DNA of 64,000 nucleotides from Bradyrhizobium betae (lineage in GTDB: Bacteria > Pseudomonadota > Alphaproteobacteria > Rhizobiales > Xanthobacteraceae). Where the stretch lies: assembly GCF_004123905.1 (NCBI RefSeq), contig NZ_MZXW01000053.1, positions 494,219 to 558,218 on the forward strand. The letters are read 5' to 3'. The translations under genes were made by a program, and so were the position numbers. Shown here piece after piece: positions 44,619 through 52,049 of this stretch; positions within the stretch are counted from its first letter, which is position 1; every line of letters begins with the position of its first letter. The notes below the pieces were generated by a model. That model was given only the letters and a program-made list of their open reading frames with translations, was not told where the DNA came from and made no database searches.

Positions 44619-46874
44619 TCAGACGAAATCGATGAACTTGTTGAACGGCATTTCGCGGATGCGCTTTCCGGTCGCAGCGAAGATCGCATTCGCGAGTGCA
44701 GGCGCGGCGGGCGGAACCGGCGGCTCTCCGACACCTCTCACCTTGGGATCATTCTCCAGGCCGCGAACCTCGATGACGGGGCATTGGTAGATCCGCATCG
44801 CCTCGTGGTGATTGTAGTTGGTCTGCTGCACCGCGCCCTTGGCGTAGGTGAGCTCGCAATTGATCGCATGGCCGAGCCCCCAGATCACGCCGCCCTGGAC
44901 CTGGTTCTCGAAATTGACGGGATCGATCACCTTGCCGACATCGACCGCGATCCAGACCTTGTCGATCTTGATGCCCCTGTCCGTCATCGAAACTTCGACG
45001 ACTTCGGCCGTCGGCGTCCCGAACGATTCGACGAACGCGACGCCGCGGCCCCGGCCGTTGCCGAGCGGTCCCTTCCAGTCCGACATCTCCGCGACCGTCT
45101 CAAGCACCTTGCGATAGTGCGGCACGGTGCACATCGCGATGCGCGCCTTCATGGGATCGAGACCCGCGGCATGGATCAGCTCGTCGATGAAGCTTTCGGT
45201 GAAGAAGCCCGATGTCGAGGCGCCGACCGACCGCCATGTGGTGCACGGCGACAGTCCTTGCGCCTCGTAGCTCGTGCCCCGGAAATTGGGGATGTCGTAA
45301 TAGACGTTCCACAGACCTGTGGCCAATTGCCCGTCGGGATCCTTTGTTGGTGTGCCCGAACGCTCGAGCAGCCCCTTGAACGGAGCCGTCGAGGCCAGTT
45401 GCAGGTCGGCTGCGACGATCTTGCCCTTGTCGACGCTGCCGCGGTGCCGGGCGATCGCGATCTGCCGCGGAATGTCCTGGAGGAAATCCTCCTCGCGCGA
45501 GAACACCAGCTTGATCGGTGTTCCCTTCATCTGATTGGCGATCTCGGCGAGAACGCGGACGTTCTCGTACTCGAGACGGTGGCCAAAACTTCCACCGGTC
45601 CATTGATTGTGGAAGGTGATCTGTTCCGGCTTGAGGCCGATCGCCTTCGCCGCGACATCTTGCACGAAGCGGGGGCTCTGATGGCCGACCCAGATCTCCA
45701 TCCCGGAGTCGGTGACGAGGCCGATCCCGTTCAGCGGCTCGAGCGGCTGATGCCCCACATAGGGCGCGCGATATTCGGCCTCGACGAGCTTGCCCGTCTT
45801 CAGCGCGGCTTCGATATCGCCGGTCTTCCGCCACTCCTTGCCGAGGAATTCAGGCTTGAACGAGGATTCCAGCACTTTCCAGTGATCGGCCTGCTCGGCG
45901 GGATAGGCTGAGGGCGCCCACTCGCAAATGACGGCGTCGACCGCCTTCATGGCGTACCAGCTGTTCGTGGCGATCACCGCGACGCCAGTCTTGAGTTCGA
46001 GGACCGTCTTGACCCCCGGCATCGTGCGCGCCTTGCTGGCGTCGTATGACTTCAGCGGCTGGCCCTTGCCGGGGTTCAGCTTGACGGCGGCATACAGCAT
46101 GCCGTCCATCTTCATATCGATGCCGAACTTCAGCTCCCCCATGACCTTGTCGCGGATGTCGAGGCGCGTCATCGGCCTGCCCAGCAAGCGCCACTGCGAG
46201 GGATCGCGCGGCTTGGCATCGAGCACCGGCGGAATTTTTGCGGCGTCGGCAGAGAGATCGACATAGGCGATCCTGGTGCCGTTGGGCAGGATCACATGGC
46301 CTGATTGGGTGCGCAGGTCAGCCACAGCGATGCCCGACCGCTTGGCTGCGGCGGCCTTCAGTGTTTCGCGTGCGACCGCGCCGGCAACACGCAGCTTTTC
46401 ATAGGTGTCCGGCATCGAGCTCGACCCGCCGGTCATCTGAAGGCCAGCCTGTCTGAGCCATTCGAGCGTCTTGGCGCGCGCTTCCTCGGCGGCGGGACTT
46501 TGGTCCGCAGCCACGAACGGCGCGAGTTCGTCTGCAAAACCGGTGTTGAAGTAGGCGGGACTGGGCGCGGCGAAGCGAACGTCGAACTGGCCGGGATCGA
46601 GGTCCATCTCCTCGGCGATCATGATCGGCTGCACTGAGCCGACGCCCTGGCCGATATCGGCGTGCTGCGCGATCAGCGTGATTTTTTCCGGGCTGATCTC
46701 GACCCAGGGGTTAAAGGTCACGGAGTTCGGCCCGAGACCGGCGGAGAGGGGATTGTCACCGGCGGTGGTGGTGGCCGCTTCAGCCGTGCCAAAGGCGCCG
46801 AAAGCGATGCCGCCGGCGATGGCTGCGGTGCCGAGGACGAAAGCGCGGCGGGAGAGATTCTGCATGTGCCCCAT
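44619..46874 (-). CDS. Molybdenum hydroxylase large subunit (isoquinoline 1-oxidoreductase beta / aldehyde dehydrogenase type)
   Basis: 751 residues from ATG at 46874, which follows GGAGAAG. A twin-arginine signal (LSRRAFVLGTAAIAGG) sends it folded to the periplasm. It is the IorB-type molybdopterin subunit: PWVEISPEKITLIAQHADIG near the N-terminus, HNQWTGGSFGHRLEYENVRV in the middle, WRSVGASTSGFFTESFIDEL and the final VRGVGEPPVPPAAPALANAI, with the catalytic Glu in GVGEP. It hydroxylates aldehydes or N-heterocycles with water. The 2Fe-2S subunit is the next gene upstream and the diheme cytochrome follows. Confidence 0.92.
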   Translation of the reverse strand: MGHMQNLSRRAFVLGTAAIAGGIAFGAFGTAEAATTTAGDNPLSAGLGPNSVTFNPWVEISPEKITLIAQHADIGQGVGSVQPIMIAEEMDLDPGQFDVRFAAPSPAYFNTGFADELAPFVAADQSPAAEEARAKTLEWLRQAGLQMTGGSSSMPDTYEKLRVAGAVARETLKAAAAKRSGIAVADLRTQSGHVILPNGTRIAYVDLSADAAKIPPVLDAKPRDPSQWRLLGRPMTRLDIRDKVMGELKFGIDMKMDGMLYAAVKLNPGKGQPLKSYDASKARTMPGVKTVLELKTGVAVIATNSWYAMKAVDAVICEWAPSAYPAEQADHWKVLESSFKPEFLGKEWRKTGDIEAALKTGKLVEAEYRAPYVGHQPLEPLNGIGLVTDSGMEIWVGHQSPRFVQDVAAKAIGLKPEQITFHNQWTGGSFGHRLEYENVRVLAEIANQMKGTPIKLVFSREEDFLQDIPRQIAIARHRGSVDKGKIVAADLQLASTAPFKGLLERSGTPTKDPDGQLATGLWNVYYDIPNFRGTSYEAQGLSPCTTWRSVGASTSGFFTESFIDELIHAAGLDPMKARIAMCTVPHYRKVLETVAEMSDWKGPLGNGRGRGVAFVESFGTPTAEVVEVSMTDRGIKIDKVWIAVDVGKVIDPVNFENQVQGGVIWGLGHAINCELTYAKGAVQQTNYNHHEAMRIYQCPVIEVRGLENDPKVRGVGEPPVPPAAPALANAIFAATGKRIREMPFNKFIDFV

Positions 46875-46875
46875 C

Positions 46876-47340
46876 TCACTTCTCCGCCATCTTCTTTGCG
46901 GCGGCCGCATGGATCGCGGCGCGAATGCGCGGATAGGTGCCGCAACGGCAGAGATTGCCGGACATCACCTGGTTGATCTCGTCGTCCGTCGGATTGGAAA
47001 TCAGATCGAGCAGCGAGATGGCCTGCATGATCTGGCCGGTCTGGCAATAGCCGCATTGCGGCACCTGATGTTCGATCCAGGCCTGAATGACCGGGTTCTG
47101 CTCCCTTTTCTCCAGGCCTTCGAGCGTGACGACCGACTTGCCCGCGACCTCGCCGATATGCGCCTGACAGGACCGGACGGCCTTGCCTTCGATCCGGACG
47201 GTGCAGGCGCCGCATTGCGCGACGCCGCAGCCGTATTTCGGACTCGTGATACCGAGCTCGTCGCGGAGCACCCAGAGCAGGGGCATCTCCGGAACGACGT
47301 CGACCTGGCGCTTGATCCCGTTGACCATGAGTTCGATCAT
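46876..47340 (-). CDS. Molybdenum hydroxylase 2Fe-2S subunit (IorA-like)
   Basis: 154 residues. Two iron-sulfur sites are complete: plant-ferredoxin type Cys38, Cys43, Cys46, Cys58 (GCGVAQCGACTVR...C) and the second site Cys96, Cys99, Cys131, Cys133 (CGYCQTGQ...CRCGTY). It passes electrons from the molybdopterin centre to the cytochrome. It lacks its own signal peptide, so it is probably carried to the periplasm by the Tat signal of the large subunit. The stop lies two bases ahead of the large-subunit start. Confidence 0.95.
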   Translation of the reverse strand: MIELMVNGIKRQVDVVPEMPLLWVLRDELGITSPKYGCGVAQCGACTVRIEGKAVRSCQAHIGEVAGKSVVTLEGLEKREQNPVIQAWIEHQVPQCGYCQTGQIMQAISLLDLISNPTDDEINQVMSGNLCRCGTYPRIRAAIHAAAAKKMAEK

Positions 47341-47495
47341 GTCGATGTTGTCCCTTGGCGGTTGTCGACCTCCCGATCACCAGAACTCAGGCGTTGCTCA
47401 CGCCAGCCCTGACGCGAGTGCCGATGGTTGAGATATCGAGGCTCGTTGAACAACAGCCTCATCTGCGCTGACCCGTATTTCCGAATCCTGCGGGT

Positions 47496-48431
47496 TCATG
47501 TGCAATCCATGCGGAATTCCGGGTCTGAACGATTAGCCCTGGTATCGAGCTGGCCGCAGCACAGCTCGCGGTATTGCCCCGGCGTGAGGCTGGTCGTCTT
47601 GCGAAACACGCGCGTGAAATTGGCTTGGGAGCCGAAACCGAATTCCAGAGCGATTTCGACGAGGGACAAAGAGTTGCGTGCGAGTTCTTGCCGCGCAGCC
47701 TGGACGCGGCGATCCGTCACATGGCGGTGCGGTGACAGGCCGGTCGCCTCGCGAAAGAGCCGTGAAAAATGGTAAGGGCTGAGGCAAGCCTGGGCTGCCA
47801 GGTCCTCGAGTCTGATGTCGGCACCAAGAGAGGCCTCGATGTAGTCCAGCACGCGCTGGAGCCGTCGCGGATCGAGCGACGGTGACTTTTCCGGCGCGCG
47901 CCAGCGGTCGATCATATAGTGCCCCAGAAGATGCGCCGCGAGCGCGACCTGAATTCCTTCCACGAACAGCGCATCGGTCGGCTGGCGGGGACGGTAGAGC
48001 AGGTCCCGGAGCGGCGAGCAGATGTGGAAGAGGACCTGGTCCGCCAGACCGTGGGCATAGGCGATCTCGACCTTTGCCGGATCGATATCGAAGTCCGCCA
48101 GCGCGCTATGATCCAGCAACGCCGGTGGCAGATAGAGATGAAGGCATTCCATCCGGTCCGAAAGTTCGAGATGGCTCTCCTGCGTTCCCACCGGTACGAG
48201 GTAGCTCATGCCGGGCCGGGCGAGGCTCTTCTGGACTTCGCCATTGCCGGCCCGGCAGACCATCCCGCCGCCTGACAGCAGCATGACGAGCTCGGTGCAA
48301 ATGGGGACGGGCGTTTCCTGCCGGCCCGCCTCGAACTTCCGATGTTCGATGCTCAGTGCCGGCCAGTCGCTGGCCTCGGCGAGCTTCTCGCTGTTTCGAT
48401 ATTTTTGGTCTCCATGCGTCACGAGCGCCAT
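47496..48431 (-). CDS. AraC-family regulator
   Basis: About 311 residues. Start at 48431 chosen because GGAGG lies five bases upstream; 48434 and 48485 are alternatives. The N-terminal cupin-like sensor (residues ~15-170) precedes two helix-turn-helix motifs in the last 100 residues (IRLEDLAAQACLSPYHFSRL, then LSLVEIALEFGFGSQANFTR). It is transcribed towards the molybdenum hydroxylase genes on the same strand and is a likely activator of them, or of the divergent hydrolase operon at 48764. The inducing molecule is unknown. Confidence 0.88.
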   Translation of the reverse strand: MALVTHGDQKYRNSEKLAEASDWPALSIEHRKFEAGRQETPVPICTELVMLLSGGGMVCRAGNGEVQKSLARPGMSYLVPVGTQESHLELSDRMECLHLYLPPALLDHSALADFDIDPAKVEIAYAHGLADQVLFHICSPLRDLLYRPRQPTDALFVEGIQVALAAHLLGHYMIDRWRAPEKSPSLDPRRLQRVLDYIEASLGADIRLEDLAAQACLSPYHFSRLFREATGLSPHRHVTDRRVQAARQELARNSLSLVEIALEFGFGSQANFTRVFRKTTSLTPGQYRELCCGQLDTRANRSDPEFRMDCT

Positions 48432-48763
48432 CATGACCTCCGCTTGAGCTGCGGCGAATCCCGGCCCCGTATCGCGAGCGAGCATTCCATCCGGTGGACA
48501 GTGCAGTTCGATCGCTGCCACGCCGACGCGAAATTTCTCACAAGTCCCGGCACCGGAGTCCAGAGGCGGCGCGGTTAAAAGAGGTAAAAGGCAAGCAAAG
48601 CAAAGGCTTGGGCATGCGCTCGATCGGCTCCGAAATCCGGTCTCGCGCCGGATCAGCAAGATGCGTCCGCCATCGCGCAGGAATCGGAAATACCGCAGCA
48701 CGCGCGTGACCTAGTGATGGCTCACCGAACGGCAATGCCGCCGTATCGAAAATGGAGTCTGGT
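48432..48763. other. 332-bp divergent promoter region
   Basis: This separates the araC-type gene from the exported alpha/beta hydrolase gene. An N-terminal extension of AraC could read into it, but without family-like sequence. I see no clear repeat or operator beyond the ribosome site GGAGG at 48437-48441 for araC. Confidence 0.5.
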
Positions 48764-49519
48764 ATGAAGCTGCTTATCTCTGCGCTTGCCGCAATGTCGA
48801 TCGCAACGGCCTCCCCCGCGGTCGCGGCCGAGAGGGCCGTTTCCATCGTCCTTGTCCATGGCGCCTTCGTCGATGGCTCGGGCTGGAAGGACACCTACGA
48901 CATCCTCTCGAAGGCGGGCTATGAGGTGCTGGTCGTCCAGCAGCCGACGATCTCGCTGCGAGACGACGTCGCGGAGACCGAACGCGTGATCGCCAAGGCG
49001 CGGCATCCGGTCATTCTCGTCGGGCATTCCTATGGTGGAATGGTCATCACCGAAGCGGGCGACAATCCGAAGGTTCGCAGCCTGGTCTATCTCGCGGCAT
49101 ATGCGCCCGATGTCGGGGAATCGGTCAGCACGCTGTCGGAAGCACCCGTGCCGCCCGGCGAGCACAAGGGTCCGCTGGTCACTGAGGGCAATTATCTCTT
49201 CGTCGAGCGCGATAAATTTCCGACCTCCTTCGCCGCCGGTGTCGACCCGGCCACGACCCGCTTCATGGCTGCGGCGCAATTGCCGTTTGGATTGCAGGCG
49301 GTGCAGACCAAGGTCGACCGCGTGGCCTGGAAGACGAAGCCGACCTATTACATGGTGACGATGGAGGATCACATTATCCCTCCGAGCTTACTGCGCACCA
49401 TGGCCAAGCGATCGGGCGCGAAGGTGACGGAGATCAAAAGCAGCCACGCGGTGATGCTGTCGCATCCGCGTGAGGTCGCGGCCTTCATCAGAAGCGCGGA
49501 TACGTCCGCGACCGAGTGA
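48764..49519 (+). CDS. Exported alpha/beta hydrolase
   Basis: 251 residues from ATG at 48764, with GGAG upstream. Signal peptide MKLLISALAAMSIATASPAV. The hydrolase core has VLVHGAFVDGSGW (oxyanion site), nucleophile Ser89 in GHSYGG, and His in SSHAVMLSHP. It resembles the plant-type esterase/hydroxynitrile lyase group (AB_hydrolase_6), often annotated as 'alpha/beta hydrolase' beside stress genes. It begins a run of small exported or oxidative enzymes on the + strand up to 51,921. Confidence 0.87.
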   Translation: MKLLISALAAMSIATASPAVAAERAVSIVLVHGAFVDGSGWKDTYDILSKAGYEVLVVQQPTISLRDDVAETERVIAKARHPVILVGHSYGGMVITEAGDNPKVRSLVYLAAYAPDVGESVSTLSEAPVPPGEHKGPLVTEGNYLFVERDKFPTSFAAGVDPATTRFMAAAQLPFGLQAVQTKVDRVAWKTKPTYYMVTMEDHIIPPSLLRTMAKRSGAKVTEIKSSHAVMLSHPREVAAFIRSADTSATE

Positions 49520-49574
49520 GACCGGCGGCGCCGCGCACGGACGGACTTGCCTGTCGCAGACAAGGACTCGCAAC

Positions 49575-50588
49575 ATGGCCCTCAAGGATATTCTGCCGGG
49601 AAGACTTGGCTTCGGCGCCGCGCCGCTCGGCAACATGTTCCGCGACATCCCGGAGCATGAAGCGCTCGCGACGGTGAATGCGGCCTGGGAGGACGGCATC
49701 CGCTATTTCGACACCGCGCCGTTCTACGGCGCGGGCCTCGCCGAGCTCCGCATGGGCGCTGCGCTGGCCGGCCGGCCGCGCAGCGACTATGTAGTCAGCA
49801 CCAAGGTCGGACGCCTGATCCTGGACGAGATCGAGGATGTCGACGCCCGCGATCTCGGCGAGAAGGGCGGCGTCTTCCAATACGGGCGCCCGAACAGGAT
49901 CGTGAACGACTATTCGGCCGACGCGACGTTGCGCTCGATCGAGGACAGCCTGAAGCGGCTGGGCACCGACCATGTCGATATCGCCTTCGTGCACGACGTC
50001 GCGCAGGACTTCTACGGCGACGAGTGGCTGGCGGTTTTCGAAAACGCGCGCAAGGGCGCGTTCAGGGCGCTTGACCGGTTGCGCGACGAGGGCGTGGTCA
50101 AGGCGTGGGGACTCGGCGTCAACCGGGTCGAGCCGATCGAACTGCTGCTTGCGCTGGAGGGGCCACGCCCGGACGGTTTTCTGCTCGCGGGCCGCTACAC
50201 GCTTCTCGACCATGCCCGCGCACTTCAGCGGGTGATGCCGATGGTTGCGGAGCATGAACTCGCCATCGTTGCCGGCGGTCCCTACAGTTCGGGCGCACTC
50301 GTAGGCGGTCCGAATTTCGAGTATGCGCCGGCCCCTCCCGAGATCCTCGATAAGGTGGCGCGGATCAAGGCGATCGCCGACCGCTACGGCATCGGCATGA
50401 AGGGTGCGGGCCTGCAGTTCGCGCTCGCGAATCCAGTGGTTGCGGCCGTCATTCCGGGCGCGAGCCGTCCAAGCCGCATCGCCGAGGATCGCGCGGCTCT
50501 CGCCGAGTCCATACCCGGCGATTTCTGGCGCGAGCTCCGTGGGGCAGGTCTCGTCAACGCCGCAGCCCCTCTTCCCGGGGATCATTGA
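49575..50588 (+). CDS. Aldo-keto reductase (aldose/pyridoxal dehydrogenase-like)
   Basis: 337 residues. ATG at 49575 follows AAGGA. The AKR tetrad is visible: Asp and Tyr in YFDTAPFYGAG, Lys in VVSTKVGRL and His in IAFVHDV. The sequence IRYFDTAPFYGAGLAELRMG and the C-terminal VIPGASRPSRIAED match the branch with D-threo-aldose 1-dehydrogenase, L-fucose dehydrogenase and pyridoxal 4-dehydrogenase. It is cytoplasmic, unlike its exported neighbours. The substrate cannot be fixed from sequence. Confidence 0.88.
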   Translation: MALKDILPGRLGFGAAPLGNMFRDIPEHEALATVNAAWEDGIRYFDTAPFYGAGLAELRMGAALAGRPRSDYVVSTKVGRLILDEIEDVDARDLGEKGGVFQYGRPNRIVNDYSADATLRSIEDSLKRLGTDHVDIAFVHDVAQDFYGDEWLAVFENARKGAFRALDRLRDEGVVKAWGLGVNRVEPIELLLALEGPRPDGFLLAGRYTLLDHARALQRVMPMVAEHELAIVAGGPYSSGALVGGPNFEYAPAPPEILDKVARIKAIADRYGIGMKGAGLQFALANPVVAAVIPGASRPSRIAEDRAALAESIPGDFWRELRGAGLVNAAAPLPGDH

Positions 50589-50620
50589 GGCAAATTCAAC
50601 CGAAAACCAAGGAGACGGGA

Positions 50621-51472
50621 ATGACAGATGCAGCTTCTCACGCCACCGAGATGGGCCGCCGCACGGTGCTGCGGACGGCCGGCGCCGTGATGGTCACGGG
50701 CCTGGTGGGCGGCACGCCGACCGATACGCTGGCGGCCGCGCAGGGCACGGACGCCATGTCATCAGCCGAGCGCAACGACGCGCCGCTTGGTACGCGGCTC
50801 CAGGGAGTCCAGCACTTCGGGCTGACGGTCCAGAACATGGAGCGGGCCTATCAATTCTATACGGAGGTGCTGGGCGGTACCGAAGTTTTCCGTCACGGCG
50901 ACTTCAAGGGCGACGGGGTGCAGAACACGCTGTTGGCCGACCAGGAGATCGAGGCGAACGCACGCGAGGTCAATCCGCGGACGATCGGCGTTCCCGATCT
51001 TCGGAGTGGAGCGCAGAGGCTCGATGTCCGCTTCATCCAATTCGACAATATGGTGCTCGAGCTGCTGCAATATCGCGAGGCCGATCAGCCCATGGGTAGC
51101 GCAAGGAGCTTTGCTGAACCGGTCGAGCGTATGAGCCCCGCCTTTCCGCGCATGATGCACATCTGTTTCTATGTTCGCGATGACGTCGACTTCAACAAGT
51201 TCATCGCCGACCTTGAAGCCGAGTCCTCACGCCGCGGCATGACACAGGTGAGGGCTAATCGTACGGTCCGGGTCACGACCGAGGCGGAACGCAAGGCCGC
51301 TCCCCGCAGCGCCAACACGAACCGGGTGACCGAGGCGCCCTCGGATGGTTGGGAGCTGATCTATTGCAAAGGTCCCGAGGGCGAGCAGCTCGAGTTCGTC
51401 AAAGCGCTCGGCCCGGTCAAGAAGCGTTTCAGCGACGCCCTCGCCAAGCGGCAGCAGACAATTACACGCTGA
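50621..51472 (+). CDS. Exported VOC (glyoxalase/dioxygenase-fold) protein
   Basis: 283 residues. ATG at 50621 follows AAGGAGA. It begins with a twin-arginine signal (GRRTVLRTAGAVMVTGLVGG). The mature part has two VOC betaalphabetabetabeta modules: HFGLTVQNMERAYQFYTEVL with LLQYREADQP, and ICFYVRDDVDFNKFIADLE with LIYCKGPEGEQLEF. His in QHFGLTV and MMHICFY and Glu in LELLQY/QLEFV are possible metal ligands. Function is unknown; the family includes glyoxalase I and ring-cleavage dioxygenases. Confidence 0.85.
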   Translation: MTDAASHATEMGRRTVLRTAGAVMVTGLVGGTPTDTLAAAQGTDAMSSAERNDAPLGTRLQGVQHFGLTVQNMERAYQFYTEVLGGTEVFRHGDFKGDGVQNTLLADQEIEANAREVNPRTIGVPDLRSGAQRLDVRFIQFDNMVLELLQYREADQPMGSARSFAEPVERMSPAFPRMMHICFYVRDDVDFNKFIADLEAESSRRGMTQVRANRTVRVTTEAERKAAPRSANTNRVTEAPSDGWELIYCKGPEGEQLEFVKALGPVKKRFSDALAKRQQTITR

Positions 51473-51498
51473 CCCGTGCATTGCGAAAGACAACCATC

Positions 51499-51921
51499 AT
51501 GCAAATTGCTATCCGCAAATCGCTCGCCGCGATGCTGCTCCTCGTGTTGCCGTCGCTGACCGCGCCGGCGGCGCCGGCCCAGGAAGGGCCGCATGTCCGC
51601 TATCAGGAAATTCGCGAAGGCGCCTATTCGGTCGTGGCTCAGGTGCGGGCCAAGCCCGGCAAGGAAGATGCACTGCGTGCCGCCACCTTGCCGTTGATCG
51701 AGCTGGTTCGCGGCGACCCCAAGAATCTGGTCTATTTTTGTCAGGAGGACCGCGCCAAGCCCGGTCATTTCATCTTCTACGAGGTTTTCGCCAGCCAGGC
51801 CGATTTCGATGCACATAACGCGATGCCCTATGTTCAGGCATGGTTCGCCAAGCTTCCGGAGCTTGCCGACGGCGGCGTCGAGGTCATGCGGATGGCGATC
51901 CTTGGCAAGCCCAAAAATTGA
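51499..51921 (+). CDS. Exported antibiotic-biosynthesis-monooxygenase (ABM)-domain protein
   Basis: 140 residues. ATG at 51499 opens a signal peptide (RKSLAAMLLLVLPSLTAPAA). The mature domain has the ABM ferredoxin-like fold: YSVVAQVRAKPGKEDALRAA, NLVYFCQEDRAKPGHFIFYE and FASQADFDAHNAMPYVQAWF. Small ABM proteins are quinone- or aldehyde-handling oxygenases without cofactor, or signal-molecule enzymes. An export signal on this domain is uncommon. It is the last gene before the large regulator at 52050. Confidence 0.85.
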   Translation: MQIAIRKSLAAMLLLVLPSLTAPAAPAQEGPHVRYQEIREGAYSVVAQVRAKPGKEDALRAATLPLIELVRGDPKNLVYFCQEDRAKPGHFIFYEVFASQADFDAHNAMPYVQAWFAKLPELADGGVEVMRMAILGKPKN

Positions 51922-52049
51922 TCGAAGTTCCGCGACGCGCCTGCGGCAAAATGCTTGCCGCGATCGTGCGAATTCAGAAGGCATCTATTCAATAGTTTTG
52001 CAGCGCATGATAATTCCGGACGATCTCTTGGATCGATTGGCAATGATCA

